Source of the DNA: Hydrocarboniclastica marina
GTDB lineage: Bacteria > Pseudomonadota > Gammaproteobacteria > Pseudomonadales > Oleiphilaceae
Assembly (NCBI RefSeq): GCF_004851605.1
Contig: NZ_CP031093.1
Location: forward strand, 3,286,692 to 3,350,691
DNA: 64,000 nucleotides
Reading direction: 5' to 3'
Part shown: positions 33,607 to 42,316 of the stretch, piece after piece
How the letters are laid out: each line of letters starts with the position of its first letter
Numbering within the stretch: the first letter of the stretch is position 1
Made by a program: the position numbers and the translations under genes
Notes under the pieces: model-generated
Told to the model about the DNA's origin: nothing
The model's input: only the letters and a program-made list of their open reading frames with translations
Database searches by the model: none

Positions 33607-35082
33607 TCAGTTAGCCGGCCGGGGCCGCTCGCAGGGGGTGGCTATCGCCATGAATTCATCAGCGATACGGGAAGGTGGCCGAGTCAGCAAACTGACACCA
33701 ACAAACAACGCTGTGGCAACAATGATGCCCCAGATACCTGCCGGAAGCCCCAGCAACGCGTTGCCGGTGGCATAAAGGGCGAGGACAAAAACACTGGTCC
33801 CGATCACGCTCGCCAGAGCGCCCGCCGCAGTACCTCGACGCCAATAGAATGCGCCGATGATCGCAGGTACAGTTGCGACCAGACCTGATGACGCGGCGAC
33901 CGAGAGGATGGCAATCAGGTCCAGCTCAAGCTCGGCAAACCCATAGGCGAGTAACGCAATCACAGGTATGACTATTTTTCCCGCCACTAGTTGCCTCTGA
34001 TCGGTTCGGCCTGCCTTCAGATTGGCGTAGACGTCGCGAGCAACCATGGACGAAAGCGTCAGCATGATCGAGTCAATGGTTGAGACGGCCGCGGCCAGAA
34101 TACCCACCAGGACGACAGCGCCCAGAATGGGCGGCACGTGGTTGGAGCCCAGCAGCGTCGGCGTGGCCAGATCAGCGCTTTCCAGGTCAGGAAAGGCGAC
34201 CAGAGCCGAGAACCCCCAGAGTACCGATACCAAGGTGTAAATCAGCCCGAATACCAGGAAACCCAGAAGCATCTGCCGCATGGCGCGTAGCGATGACGGC
34301 ATGAAAAGCCTCTGGCTAACCTGTGGGTTTGACAGGCTGAAGAAGAACCAGGGTATGGTCAGCCCCAGGAAGGTGACGAAGCTGAACAGGCCGATGCCCG
34401 GCACCACCAGGGACTGGGGCTGTTCGGTGGCCAGTGTTTCGAAAAGCATCGCTATGCCGCCGAGGCTATCTATCACGAGATATGCCACCAGGGTCGAAGC
34501 GAATATCATCACCAGAGCCTGCAGCGTGTCAGTCCACATCACGGAACGTATTCCTGCGACGAACGAGAACAGAATAGCGACCGCAGTCGCCAGCACCGCA
34601 CCCGTTGTGAACGAGACAGCGCCGTTCGTGGCACCACTGAGCAGGTAACCAACCCCGGCCAGCTGAACCGCCGCGTAGGGAATGAGGAACACACAACTGG
34701 CCAGGGCAACCGCAACGGCAACCCATTTGTTGTCATACCGATGGCTCAGCATCTCGCTGGGCGTGACGAAGCCGTAGGTCCTGCCGACAAACCAGAACTT
34801 CGGACCGAACACCGCCACCAGGGAAACCCCGGCAAAATAGACAATCTCGAACCCCAGGGCGCCGACCCCGCCACGGTACGTCAATCCCGCCAGCCCGACC
34901 ATCATGAACGCGCTGTAGGTGGTTGCGCTATAACTCATGGCCGACACAAAGCCATTCATCCTGCGCCCACCCAGAAAGTACCCGGCCATGTCCGGGACAC
35001 TGCTCCGCCGGGACAAAAGCGCTACGAGACTTGCAGCAACGAGGTAAACACCGACCGACCACCAGATAAGGGCTTCAGTCAT
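33607..35082 (-). CDS. Sodium:solute symporter (SSS family)
   Basis: A 491-residue inner-membrane transporter with about 13 hydrophobic segments. The N-terminal region GYFLGGRRMNGFVSAMSYSATTYSAFMMVG is the Na+-site pattern of the PutP/PanF-type family. The start at 35082 overlaps the stop of the upstream small membrane protein by eight bases (ATGACTGA), so translation is coupled; a start at 35172 would add 30 residues lying inside the small gene. Substrate unknown. The convergent amidase gene may suggest a nitrogenous compound. Confidence 0.9.
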   Translation of the reverse strand: MTEALIWWSVGVYLVAASLVALLSRRSSVPDMAGYFLGGRRMNGFVSAMSYSATTYSAFMMVGLAGLTYRGGVGALGFEIVYFAGVSLVAVFGPKFWFVGRTYGFVTPSEMLSHRYDNKWVAVAVALASCVFLIPYAAVQLAGVGYLLSGATNGAVSFTTGAVLATAVAILFSFVAGIRSVMWTDTLQALVMIFASTLVAYLVIDSLGGIAMLFETLATEQPQSLVVPGIGLFSFVTFLGLTIPWFFFSLSNPQVSQRLFMPSSLRAMRQMLLGFLVFGLIYTLVSVLWGFSALVAFPDLESADLATPTLLGSNHVPPILGAVVLVGILAAAVSTIDSIMLTLSSMVARDVYANLKAGRTDQRQLVAGKIVIPVIALLAYGFAELELDLIAILSVAASSGLVATVPAIIGAFYWRRGTAAGALASVIGTSVFVLALYATGNALLGLPAGIWGIIVATALFVGVSLLTRPPSRIADEFMAIATPCERPRPAN

Positions 35083-35347
35083 GGTCTGCCCCGCTACTTT
35101 CGCTGTAGCTTCTATTGCGGTTGCCTGATCGACCGTCCTGCTTATCGCCAACACCGTCAGCATCAGTGTCATAGAGGCGGAAGGCGCCGGTAATATAGAC
35201 GTTGATGGCGATGATCAGGACGCCCGCCAGGCTCCAGAACAGGAGGCTGCCGTGCCAGGCAGCAACATCACTGAAAACCGTAAAAGGGACAAGGTAGCAT
35301 AGGAATACCACCAGCCAGACCCACCATATCCCTCCGCTTCTGCGCAT
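35075..35347 (-). CDS. Small membrane protein coupled to the symporter
   Basis: A 90-residue protein with two hydrophobic segments (about 8-26 and 35-55), followed by a polar tail rich in Asp, Ser and Arg. GAGG lies six bases before the ATG. It overlaps the symporter start, a pattern seen with small accessory partners of SSS-family transporters such as DUF485/DUF3311-type proteins. I do not assign it to a named family. Likely role: stabilises or modulates the symporter in the inner membrane. Confidence 0.78.
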   Translation of the reverse strand: MRRSGGIWWVWLVVFLCYLVPFTVFSDVAAWHGSLLFWSLAGVLIIAINVYITGAFRLYDTDADGVGDKQDGRSGNRNRSYSESSGADHD

Positions 35348-35617
35348 GTGTCGCCTCGCTCCAGTGTCCGTGGCTCTCTAGTATGCCGTAGACCCGCTAG
35401 CGTACAGCAAGTTTACATATATTCGCAGCTTAAAAGAGCGAGGCCCGGGTACGGTGTATTACACGCCGCTGAACATTCGTTTACCAGCCACAGAGCGGCG
35501 TGGTCGTACCTGGAGGGCGTTGATATAGTCAGATTGAGCGTAGGGACTACGGTGGGTTCAGCGATACGACCGTATGCCGTATGCCATATTCTTTAGCAGC
35601 GAAAGGAGGACCGGATC

Positions 35618-35806
35618 ATGCCAGCCAAGTCCAAATCGCAACAGATGGCCGCCGGCGCCGCACTCTCCGCCAAACGTGGCGAGCAGAAGGCGAGTGACCT
35701 GAAGGGCGCGTCGAAGTCGATGTATGAGTCCATGGATGAGAAAGAACTTGAAAAGATGGCCTCGTCCCAGCGTAAGGGCAAGCCGGATCATAAATCTGAC
35801 TCCTGA
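35618..35806 (+). CDS. DUF3008 family small hydrophilic protein
   Basis: A 62-residue very polar protein, MPAKSKSQQMAAGAALSAKR at the start and KPDHKSDS at the end. This is the recognisable pattern of DUF3008 proteins, small Lys/Ser/Ala-rich proteins of unknown function found in many proteobacteria. A strong AAAGGAGG site precedes the ATG by nine bases, supporting high translation. No membrane segment. It ends 21 bases before a large hairpin. The role is unknown; stress-related or nucleic-acid-related roles would be guesses. Confidence 0.88.
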   Translation: MPAKSKSQQMAAGAALSAKRGEQKASDLKGASKSMYESMDEKELEKMASSQRKGKPDHKSDS

Positions 35807-35827
35807 CAGTCAGTGCCTCTGCCCCGC

Positions 35828-35885
35828 CTAGTGTCCCGTGCGGAAATTCGTCTGCCTTACGCGAATTATCCGTATGGGGCGCTAG
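35828..35885. repeat. 58-bp imperfect palindrome with CTAG ends
   Basis: The left arm (CTAGTGTCCCGTGCGGA plus AATTCG) pairs with the right arm (CGAATTATCCGTATGG plus GGCGCTAG) over about 23 pairs. The differences are transitions that form G-U pairs in plus-strand RNA. The right end supplies the TAG stop of the subtilase gene (35882-35884). It probably ends transcription of the DUF3008 gene, although no T-run follows. The sequence is related to the palindrome at 10247. Confidence 0.75.
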
Positions 35886-37642
35886 CCCTGCCAGAGGCCG
35901 GCTAGGCTCCTTGACAGCGAGGCCAGCCCGCCGTCAGCGTCGCAGGACGCCGGCCTGGCCAGATTCGATGTATCCAGCTCTACCAGTGTGTCCCGCTCAC
36001 AGGCGCTGCCGTCATCCGCGCAGACCTGCAAACCATACTGATAAAGATTGCTGTCGATGTTGGGGACGATAAAGCGCACGTCCTGCCCGGCGCCAACGGC
36101 TGTGCCTGCGGTTGCCTTCAGTTCGCTACCGTAGGGCACGGCAAAGAGAACATAATGCTTGCCTGCCGTCAGCGGCAGTTCGCTGACCGACACCTCATAG
36201 AGACTGCATACGTCAAAAAGAGCCTGATAGTGGTCCAGATAAAGCGCGTCGTCGCAACGGTCGTCGGCATCGAGGACGTGCTTCAGTGAAGAACCGCGTC
36301 CTATGACTGTTCCCTCGTAGAGCTGCTGCAGCTTTTCACCATTGGTTATCCCTGCGCCCATGGGTGCAGTCGTGATACCGAACGCGGTTGTGGATGCCTT
36401 AAGCATGGACTCAGCTTGATCCGGTGTGATCGTACGCTGCTGCTGGCGCAGATGCGCCACCATACCGGCCGCAATCGGGGTGGAGAAAGAGGTACCCGCA
36501 TAGTAGGAGTCGCCACCGTTGGGATTCGGCGCGACAACATTAACGCCCAGCAAGCTGATGTCGACCGCAGCGCCAAAATTTGAAAACGAGGCCTGGTCGC
36601 CCCAGCGGTCCACTGCACCGACGGTAATGACGCCCTGACAGTTGGCCGGTGTAAACGCACCTGCATCCACCGCCGAGTTTCCAGCAGCAACCACGACGGT
36701 AATACCCTTGCTCCGGGCAAAATTGATCGCGTCCTGCATATAGGCCGGGCAGGAACCACTCGCGCCAAGCGACAGGTTGATCACATCTATCTGCACCCCG
36801 ATGGCAGGCACGCCCAGAGTAGTGTCGCCAGCGGCGTAGCGAACGCCCGTAGCAGCCTCCAGCAGACTGCCGACGCCATCACAGTTCAGCACGCGCACTG
36901 CGTAGAGGTTGGCGTCGACCATGCCCGCTATGCTCTGCGCATTGTTTGTTTCAGCGCCGATGATGCTCCCGACCACCTGGCCGTGAAACGAGGTACAGTC
37001 CTGGGCGTCATAGTCGAGGTAAGCCGTGCCCGCGGTGCCGTCGCTGGTGAAATTGTAACCGCCGGCCCAACTCAGCTCTGGATGGTTGGTAAATCCACTG
37101 TCCAGCACCGCGATATTGACCTCATGGTTTTTGTCAGCCCGCAAGTAGGCCGCCTCAAAGTCTGACTGGCCACGATAGATATCAGTCCGGGCCTGCCAGT
37201 GATGCTGTTGCAGATACCAGGTGTCGTTAGGTATGCCGGCAACGCTGGCTGAACGAGTGTAAAACATGCTGCTCATGTCGACAGGCGTCGATGGCAGTGG
37301 CTGGGGGACTGCGGTCGGCAAATCCCGCTCCACCGCGAGTACGCCGTCCTGTTGTCGCAGAAGCGCGGCGGTTGCGTCTGCATCTTCCTGCGGGACTGTA
37401 ACGACCTCATAGTCCGCACCGGCCGCGCTGGAACCGGCACTGAGGGACTGCATGGACACTACGCCTGCGGGCTCCTTCTTGACCACCAGCCTGATTGCAG
37501 GACTGCCAGCGGCCACCAGGGATCTGGTAGCTGATTTTGTGGCTGCAACGGATTTCGTGGCCGCAACCGAAAGGCCGGGCAGTGCAAACAGGAGCGCGGC
37601 AATTGCCACGATACCCGTGGCTCGGGAGGCAGATTTACTCAC
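35882..37642 (-). CDS. Secreted S8 (subtilisin-like) serine peptidase
   Basis: A 586-residue exported protease. A signal peptide ends near residue 27 (SVAA). An I9-like inhibitor propeptide spans about 48-107 (RLVVKKEPAG ... VLAVERD). The catalytic domain has Asp181 in AVLDSGF, His220 in TSFHGQVVG, Asn322 in AAGN and Ser385 in GTSFSTPIAAG, so it should be active. A C-terminal beta-rich domain of about 130 residues with Cys pairs follows. The start is GTG, overlapping the upstream lipoprotein stop as GTGA, with AGGAGG upstream: the two are translationally coupled. The lipoprotein may help folding, anchoring or inhibition. Confidence 0.93.
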   Translation of the reverse strand: MSKSASRATGIVAIAALLFALPGLSVAATKSVAATKSATRSLVAAGSPAIRLVVKKEPAGVVSMQSLSAGSSAAGADYEVVTVPQEDADATAALLRQQDGVLAVERDLPTAVPQPLPSTPVDMSSMFYTRSASVAGIPNDTWYLQQHHWQARTDIYRGQSDFEAAYLRADKNHEVNIAVLDSGFTNHPELSWAGGYNFTSDGTAGTAYLDYDAQDCTSFHGQVVGSIIGAETNNAQSIAGMVDANLYAVRVLNCDGVGSLLEAATGVRYAAGDTTLGVPAIGVQIDVINLSLGASGSCPAYMQDAINFARSKGITVVVAAGNSAVDAGAFTPANCQGVITVGAVDRWGDQASFSNFGAAVDISLLGVNVVAPNPNGGDSYYAGTSFSTPIAAGMVAHLRQQQRTITPDQAESMLKASTTAFGITTAPMGAGITNGEKLQQLYEGTVIGRGSSLKHVLDADDRCDDALYLDHYQALFDVCSLYEVSVSELPLTAGKHYVLFAVPYGSELKATAGTAVGAGQDVRFIVPNIDSNLYQYGLQVCADDGSACERDTLVELDTSNLARPASCDADGGLASLSRSLAGLWQG

Positions 37643-38559
37643 AACACCTCCTGGATCGAGCAGCTTCCGCTCGTATCGCTGTTGAGATCGAAACGTGCCA
37701 GAAAACGGTACTCCGGTGAATAGGTCCAGGTGCCGTCTGCGCTCGTCTGGCCAAACTGATGATCGCTCTGGTAGCGGGAGTAATGCCCGGCGGCCGCCTC
37801 ATACCCGAAACTTCCCCCGCTGAGCGATGGCAGGACATCCACTAACTCTGGCTCGAGCGCAGCCAAACGCTGTTGGCCATACAGAGAATGGGTTGCGAGC
37901 GACGCCTCAGCCAGCGCCAGAGCATCGGCAAGCTGACTGTCCGCTACAAGCCCGCGCTCATAGAGATCAAGCTGCGCGACGAGCTGGCTGCCGGTAAGCT
38001 GGAAATCACCATAGGAAGACTGGCCCACCGGATTGAATTCACGCAGCAGCGTTTGCTTGTCCGCATGCAGAATGCGAGAGCTCAAGTAGAGAAGATCGAC
38101 CAGGTGGGTATAGAGTTGCTTGTCCGCAGCCAGCGCGAGAAGCAGCTGATGCTGACGGGTAAGTGCCTGTGTGCGCTGGTAGATCGGTTCGGCTGAGCTG
38201 TTCTCCACGACGACATTGATCTGGCTCGCCGTGGTTTCACCCGCCGCCAGCGTCAGCGTGCCGGTGACGATACGGTCAACCTCGCTTGCAACCAGGATCA
38301 GATTGCCGTCCCGATATTCGGCAGCGACTCCCGGAATAACACCTGACAGAGTCAGGCCGTTTGCGCTGCTGCCAACAGCCAGTACCCGGGTTTCGTTCTC
38401 TGGCAGACTAACCACAACAGCGGCGGTAACTGCTGGCGCAGACAGCGTCGTGCGGCCACTACTCTCAGAGGTGGTCTCGCCGGAGCTGGAGCTGCCGCCA
38501 CATCCGCTCAAAAACAGTGCCGTTCCCGCGCAGATTGCGGCCCACTTCGCTCTTTGCAT
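37639..38559 (-). CDS. Lipoprotein of unknown function coupled to the subtilase
   Basis: A 306-residue precursor. The lipobox is LSGC with lipidated Cys20, followed by a Gly/Ser/Thr linker to about residue 40. Residues 45-120 look beta-rich (VVVSLPENETRVLAVGSS, GTLTLAAGETTASQIN), like an Ig-like or inhibitor fold; residues 125-250 look helical. There is no Asp after the lipid Cys, so it probably goes to the outer membrane. I take ATG at 38559; a TTG one codon earlier is possible. Its stop overlaps the peptidase start by four bases. I do not recognise a family. Confidence 0.82.
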   Translation of the reverse strand: MQRAKWAAICAGTALFLSGCGGSSSSGETTSESSGRTTLSAPAVTAAVVVSLPENETRVLAVGSSANGLTLSGVIPGVAAEYRDGNLILVASEVDRIVTGTLTLAAGETTASQINVVVENSSAEPIYQRTQALTRQHQLLLALAADKQLYTHLVDLLYLSSRILHADKQTLLREFNPVGQSSYGDFQLTGSQLVAQLDLYERGLVADSQLADALALAEASLATHSLYGQQRLAALEPELVDVLPSLSGGSFGYEAAAGHYSRYQSDHQFGQTSADGTWTYSPEYRFLARFDLNSDTSGSCSIQEVL

Positions 38560-38922
38560 CAAATCCAGCCACCACCAGGAAAATCACAGTGAGCCCTGGC
38601 CGACCGTTACTGTCGCCGGCCGGTCGGTCCCATCACAGAGTAGGCCTGCAAGGCACTTGCTCACTGCATACTCTAGGGACCGATCCGGTCGCACTCCACT
38701 GCGTTTCGTAGTTCAAGTGTTAGAGGGTGTTGCAGAACGTAGCGAAGCATCGCTGGGCCAGGCGAAAGCGATGCAAAAGTAGAGTTTGCGAGTGGTCAGT
38801 GGGCATCTTGGGGTCGTTTCAGTGACGTCTGGCTGGGGCCAGGAGTACTGCAACACTTTCGCTGCAGATAGCGGCACCAAAAAGCGGCTGGATGGCACTA
38901 CCGGCAATGCTTAGCGCAACAG
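38560..38922. other. Intergenic region with a putative MITE
   Basis: 363 bases without a supported gene. Most of the right half is taken by the 130-bp element at 38727-38856. The left half should hold the promoter of the lipoprotein-subtilase pair. A 64-codon leftward frame across the element (38713-38907) has no motif. Confidence 0.55.
38727..38856. mobile_element. Putative MITE / insertion-sequence remnant, 130 bp
   Basis: Terminal inverted repeats GTGTTGCAG (38727-38735) and CTGCAACAC (38848-38856). Inside, GCATCGCT (38747-38754) and AGCGATGC (38767-38774) form a second perfect hairpin. No transposase is encoded and no clear target duplication flanks it. The structure suits a non-autonomous element moved by a transposase elsewhere in the genome. 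Confidence 0.5.
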
Positions 38923-39723
38923 TCACTCGGAAGCTACCGGCGCTGGGTCGGGCAGCCACTGACGGGCCAGCCGTTCGTACGTACCATTGGAAATGATGGC
39001 CTCAAGCCCACGCTGAAAAAGCTCAGCGGCCGCCTTTCCCTTCGGGTGTGTCTTGGAGAAGAAAACATAAAGATCGACTTCATCAATAAAGCCGACGATC
39101 TCAACTTTCCGCTCAGCCGCGGATTCTGCCTTGCCGCGCAGAATGGTCTGCCCTATTTTGTCCGTTACCAGGGCAAAATCAGAACGGCCCAAGGCCAGCA
39201 TCTTCAGGCTACTTTCGTCAGACGGTGCAACAATCCGGTTTATCCGGGGGTTCTGGTCTACTTCGTCGGTGTTGAAAAAGCCGCGCGTTACAGAGACATC
39301 CTGGCCTTCCAGGTCCTCTACGCCCAGCCCCTTTCCTGCCTCACCCGTGCGTGCCCATATGGCCAACTGCACCGTTCCGATCGGGGTCTTATGCCAGTGG
39401 AAGGCCGAGCGATTCGAATCATCAATCGCCCCGGTGAAGCCGCCGATCAAACGCCCACTTTCAACCAGGTAAAGGACCCGGCTGAAAGGGCCTGTCTGAA
39501 ACTGGACCTCTGTACCCACGGCGTTGAAGGCCGCACGCGTCAAAGCAGGCACGAAGCCAACCAGTTCGCCGTCCCGCACGGCCGAAAAGGGGTAAAAATC
39601 GTCCTCGGCTGCAAGAGTCAGGGAGCGGGCCGAAACCAGGCCTGCAGCGATGCTCAGGCCTGCTGCGACCAGAAGTGAGGCCAGTAGAATGGCTTTTTTG
39701 CGCAAGTACATCATGGCCGGCAT
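38923..39723 (-). CDS. Periplasmic solute-binding protein (SBP_bac_3-like)
   Basis: A 266-residue exported protein with a signal peptide around residues 4-33 and a two-lobe amino-acid-binding-type body: LTLAAEDDFYPFSAVRDGELVGFVPALTRAAF is the first-lobe pattern, LEGQDVSVTRGFFNTDEVD the hinge, and SNGTYERLARQW the C-terminal helix. No ABC permease or ATPase is adjacent, so it may feed another transporter or a sensor; many orphan members occur near c-di-GMP or chemotaxis genes. Two starts are possible (39723 or 39714); the ribosome site AAGGA is badly spaced for both. Ligand unknown. Confidence 0.85.
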   Translation of the reverse strand: MPAMMYLRKKAILLASLLVAAGLSIAAGLVSARSLTLAAEDDFYPFSAVRDGELVGFVPALTRAAFNAVGTEVQFQTGPFSRVLYLVESGRLIGGFTGAIDDSNRSAFHWHKTPIGTVQLAIWARTGEAGKGLGVEDLEGQDVSVTRGFFNTDEVDQNPRINRIVAPSDESSLKMLALGRSDFALVTDKIGQTILRGKAESAAERKVEIVGFIDEVDLYVFFSKTHPKGKAAAELFQRGLEAIISNGTYERLARQWLPDPAPVASE

Positions 39724-39905
39724 CTTCCTTGGTTAGCTGACATGCAGAAACCCTCTGGTGGAAAGGCCGCAGACCTTCTCCGTCCGGCAAGGCGTATCAT
39801 GGGTCGTCCTCCTATGCCCTCCATTGAAGACTAGCGGCTTACTGCAGCTTTAACTGAGGCACCTTTCATAAAAGTAGCATAACTATCAATCATCCGTTAT
39901 CAGCT

Positions 39906-40370
39906 CTACAGCCCATGCCGTTCATGCCATTCAGCCAGACTCTCATCGGGATATCCATCGAACTCAAGGTCCTGCTCCGCTGACTGCACCGGCACCCAAT
40001 CAGCCTTACTACCCAGCATCATATGTACGCGCTGGGGCGGACGCGGCAGCTCAGTATCGATAGCAGATGCGTGGGGGTGGATCAGGTCTGGCCAGCGACT
40101 GTCATAGACCCACAGGGCGGTACCGCACTCCCGGCAGAAATGCCGTTGCGCTTCGCTGATGTCGTCTTCAAGACGCGCATGGTAGTGATCAATATGGGCT
40201 TCTCCCTGGATTTGCAGGCTCTGGTAAAGGCCGCCGAGATTGATCGCGTAACCGCCACCGCCAGCAGTCTTTCGACAGATGGAGCAATAGCAGAGCATAA
40301 ACGGATAGGGATGCGGACATTCCAGTTGGAAATGAACAGCGCCGCACTGGCATGAACCTTCGAGTTGCAT
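39906..40370 (-). CDS. GFA-family (CENP-V domain) zinc protein
   Basis: A 154-residue cytoplasmic protein. Zinc ligands are Cys in SCQCGAVHF near the start, CYCSICRK around residue 27 and FCRECGTALW near 85, the pattern of the glutathione-dependent formaldehyde-activating family. Many members have no proven formaldehyde activity, so the name is only a fold label. AGGAGG precedes the ATG at 40370 by five bases, which decides the start over longer frames up to 40478. Confidence 0.9.
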   Translation of the reverse strand: MQLEGSCQCGAVHFQLECPHPYPFMLCYCSICRKTAGGGGYAINLGGLYQSLQIQGEAHIDHYHARLEDDISEAQRHFCRECGTALWVYDSRWPDLIHPHASAIDTELPRPPQRVHMMLGSKADWVPVQSAEQDLEFDGYPDESLAEWHERHGL

Positions 40371-40569
40371 GTTGACCTCCTGCATTGAACTGGGCTGGAA
40401 ATCTGTCCGAACCATAACCTGCCCGTGTGAGACAATAGGCGACCCTGCAAGCGCCGCACGGTTATATTCAACCGCCACTGACCGCAGGGCGACAGGACGT
40501 CAATTGCGGCGGTGCGGTTAATTTTCTAAGGTAACACAAGCCAATCAGCGCCGTTCACAGGGACACACC

Positions 40570-41586
40570 ATGGCCACATCAGCCCCTCTTATCTGCAGTC
40601 TGGACACGGATCAAGCTTTTGTCGCGCAGGTCTCGTCCCACCTGGGTCTGCAAAGCATGGAACTGGAAGAGCGCGACTTCGGCGACGGCGAGAACAAGAT
40701 CCGCCCTCTTTGCAGCGTGCGGGACCGGGACGTCTATCTTGTGCAATCGATATATAGCGACGCGGGACTCAGCGTTAACGATAAGCTGGTCAGGGTGCTG
40801 TTTCTTATTGGGGCGCTGCGCGATGCCAGTGCCGGGCGCATTACCCTGGTTGCCCCATACATCTGTTACTCCCGCAAGGACCGGCGCGCGCAACTGCGTG
40901 ACCCCGTTGCCAGCCGCTATGTCAGCCAGCTGCTCGAATGCATGGGCATCGACCGCGTTGTGACGCTTGACGTGCACAACGAGGCTGCGTTTCAGAACAG
41001 TTTTCGCTGCCCAAGCGAGACGCTGCATACCCAGCGACTGTTCGTGGATCACTTCAGCGCGTTGCTACCGCCCAATAGATTGTGCGTGGCGTCGCCTGAT
41101 ATCGGCGGCGTTAAACGCGCTGAAAGTTTTCGGGCTCAGCTTAGCCGTTTTATTGGCCTGGCAGTTGGTCAGGCGTTTGTGGATAAGCAGCGAAGCAACG
41201 GCCAGGTCAGAGGGGAGGCCACCGTGGTGGGCGATGTCCGCGGGCAGGACATCATTCTCTACGACGACATGATCGCCAGCGGAACTACTGTTGTCCGCGC
41301 CGCAGAGGCGCTGCTAAGCCAGGGCGCGCGCAGTGTACACGCGGCCGCCACCCATGGTGTATTTGCAGAAGAGGCGAACAGCGCATTAGCGTCCGCCCCT
41401 ATCTCCAGTATCACGGTCACTGATTCAGTACCGCCATGGCGGCTGGTGGATGAAAAAGCCCGTGCAAAGCTCACGGTACTTGGGGTTGCGCCGTTTATCG
41501 GCGATGTTGTAAGCCGACTGAACCGGAGCGAGTCCCTGGCGGAACTGATGGACGAGCTCAATAATGCTCATCGCCACAGCGAGTGA
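40570..41586 (+). CDS. Ribose-phosphate pyrophosphokinase-like protein
   Basis: A 338-residue member of the PRPP synthase family, making phosphoribosyl pyrophosphate from ribose 5-phosphate and ATP. The ATP-site segment PYICYSRKDRRAQLRDP, the metal His in LDVHNEA, the DIGGVKRAE loop and the PRPP loop ILYDDMIASGTT are present. It is clearly diverged from housekeeping Prs (about 315 residues), for instance NEAAFQNSFRCP in place of the usual AEQIQGFF. It is therefore probably a second, specialised copy. AGGGAC precedes the ATG. Possible substrate changes cannot be judged from sequence. Confidence 0.85.
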   Translation: MATSAPLICSLDTDQAFVAQVSSHLGLQSMELEERDFGDGENKIRPLCSVRDRDVYLVQSIYSDAGLSVNDKLVRVLFLIGALRDASAGRITLVAPYICYSRKDRRAQLRDPVASRYVSQLLECMGIDRVVTLDVHNEAAFQNSFRCPSETLHTQRLFVDHFSALLPPNRLCVASPDIGGVKRAESFRAQLSRFIGLAVGQAFVDKQRSNGQVRGEATVVGDVRGQDIILYDDMIASGTTVVRAAEALLSQGARSVHAAATHGVFAEEANSALASAPISSITVTDSVPPWRLVDEKARAKLTVLGVAPFIGDVVSRLNRSESLAELMDELNNAHRHSE

Positions 41587-41639
41587 GCAGTTACGGTAAG
41601 CAAGATATCGAAACAGCCGAAGCAGGAGGGCCAGTTGAA

Positions 41640-42137
41640 ATGCCCAAGCCCAAGCCAGAGTCCACGCCAGAGCAACAAAACCTCACCGTGGGCGTGATTT
41701 CCGACACACATGGCCTGATGCGCCCGGAAGCTCTTGCAGCGCTTGATGGGAGCGATCTTATCCTGCACGGGGGCGATATCGGTAAGCCCGCTGTGCTTGA
41801 TGCGTTGCGGGAAGTCGCGCCGGTGGAGGCGATCAGGGGCAATGTCGACACCGGCGACTGGGCCCAGGTGGTGCCTTGGCGTCGCAACCTTGAGCTGGCG
41901 GGAATGTCGGTGCACCTGCTCCATAATATTGCCGAACTGGAACCGAGGGATGTGGAGTCTCTGGATGCTGTTGTGTTTGGGCACTCACACAAGCCACGCA
42001 ACGAGACGCTCGGCGGTGTTCTTTACTTCAACCCCGGCAGTGCGGGGCCGCGGCGGTTCAAGCTTCCGGTTACCGTCGGCAAGTTATACCTGCGTCGGGG
42101 CCACCTCGCTGGTGAAATCGTGGCGCTTCCTGTTTAG
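41640..42137 (+). CDS. YfcE/MJ0936-type metallophosphoesterase
   Basis: A 165-residue phosphodiesterase of the YfcE family. Metal-binding motifs are in order: VISDTHG, LHGGDIG, GNVDTGD and FGHSHKPRNE, followed by NPGSAGPRRF. All ligands for two metals are present. I chose the ATG at 41640 with AGGAGG upstream. A GTG at 41583 overlapping the preceding stop (GTGA) is possible but lacks a ribosome site and adds a low-complexity leader. It follows the PRPP-synthase-like gene by 53 bases and may share its transcript. Confidence 0.88.
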   Translation: MPKPKPESTPEQQNLTVGVISDTHGLMRPEALAALDGSDLILHGGDIGKPAVLDALREVAPVEAIRGNVDTGDWAQVVPWRRNLELAGMSVHLLHNIAELEPRDVESLDAVVFGHSHKPRNETLGGVLYFNPGSAGPRRFKLPVTVGKLYLRRGHLAGEIVALPV

Positions 42138-42262
42138 CCGGGCTTTCCATTTAGTCTCGCTTTCCTTTGACCACTCACCCCGTAAACACAACGCGGCCAA
42201 TCTGTGCCCCTTCTTGCGGAACCTAACTGTCTCTTGCGAAATGATGTATTCAGGTTAGGCTG

Positions 42263-42280
42263 GTATCCCCTTCGGGACAC
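42263..42280. repeat. Small GTRTCCC hairpin
   Basis: GTATCCC (42263-42269), CTTC loop, GGGACAC (42274-42280): seven pairs with one A-C mismatch. Similar in sequence to the palindromes at 10247 and 35828. It lies upstream of a transporter gene. Confidence 0.5.
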
Positions 42281-42316
42281 TGTTTAGAATTCTGTCTGTT
42301 CGGTTGAGCCAGGCCC

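Noticed and set aside
38216-38782. 188-codon frame opposite the lipoprotein gene
   Set aside because: It is the complement of a well-supported gene with a lipobox and coupling to the subtilase.
38713-38907. 64-codon leftward frame over the putative MITE
   Set aside because: No family signature; it follows the palindromic element and is more likely non-coding.
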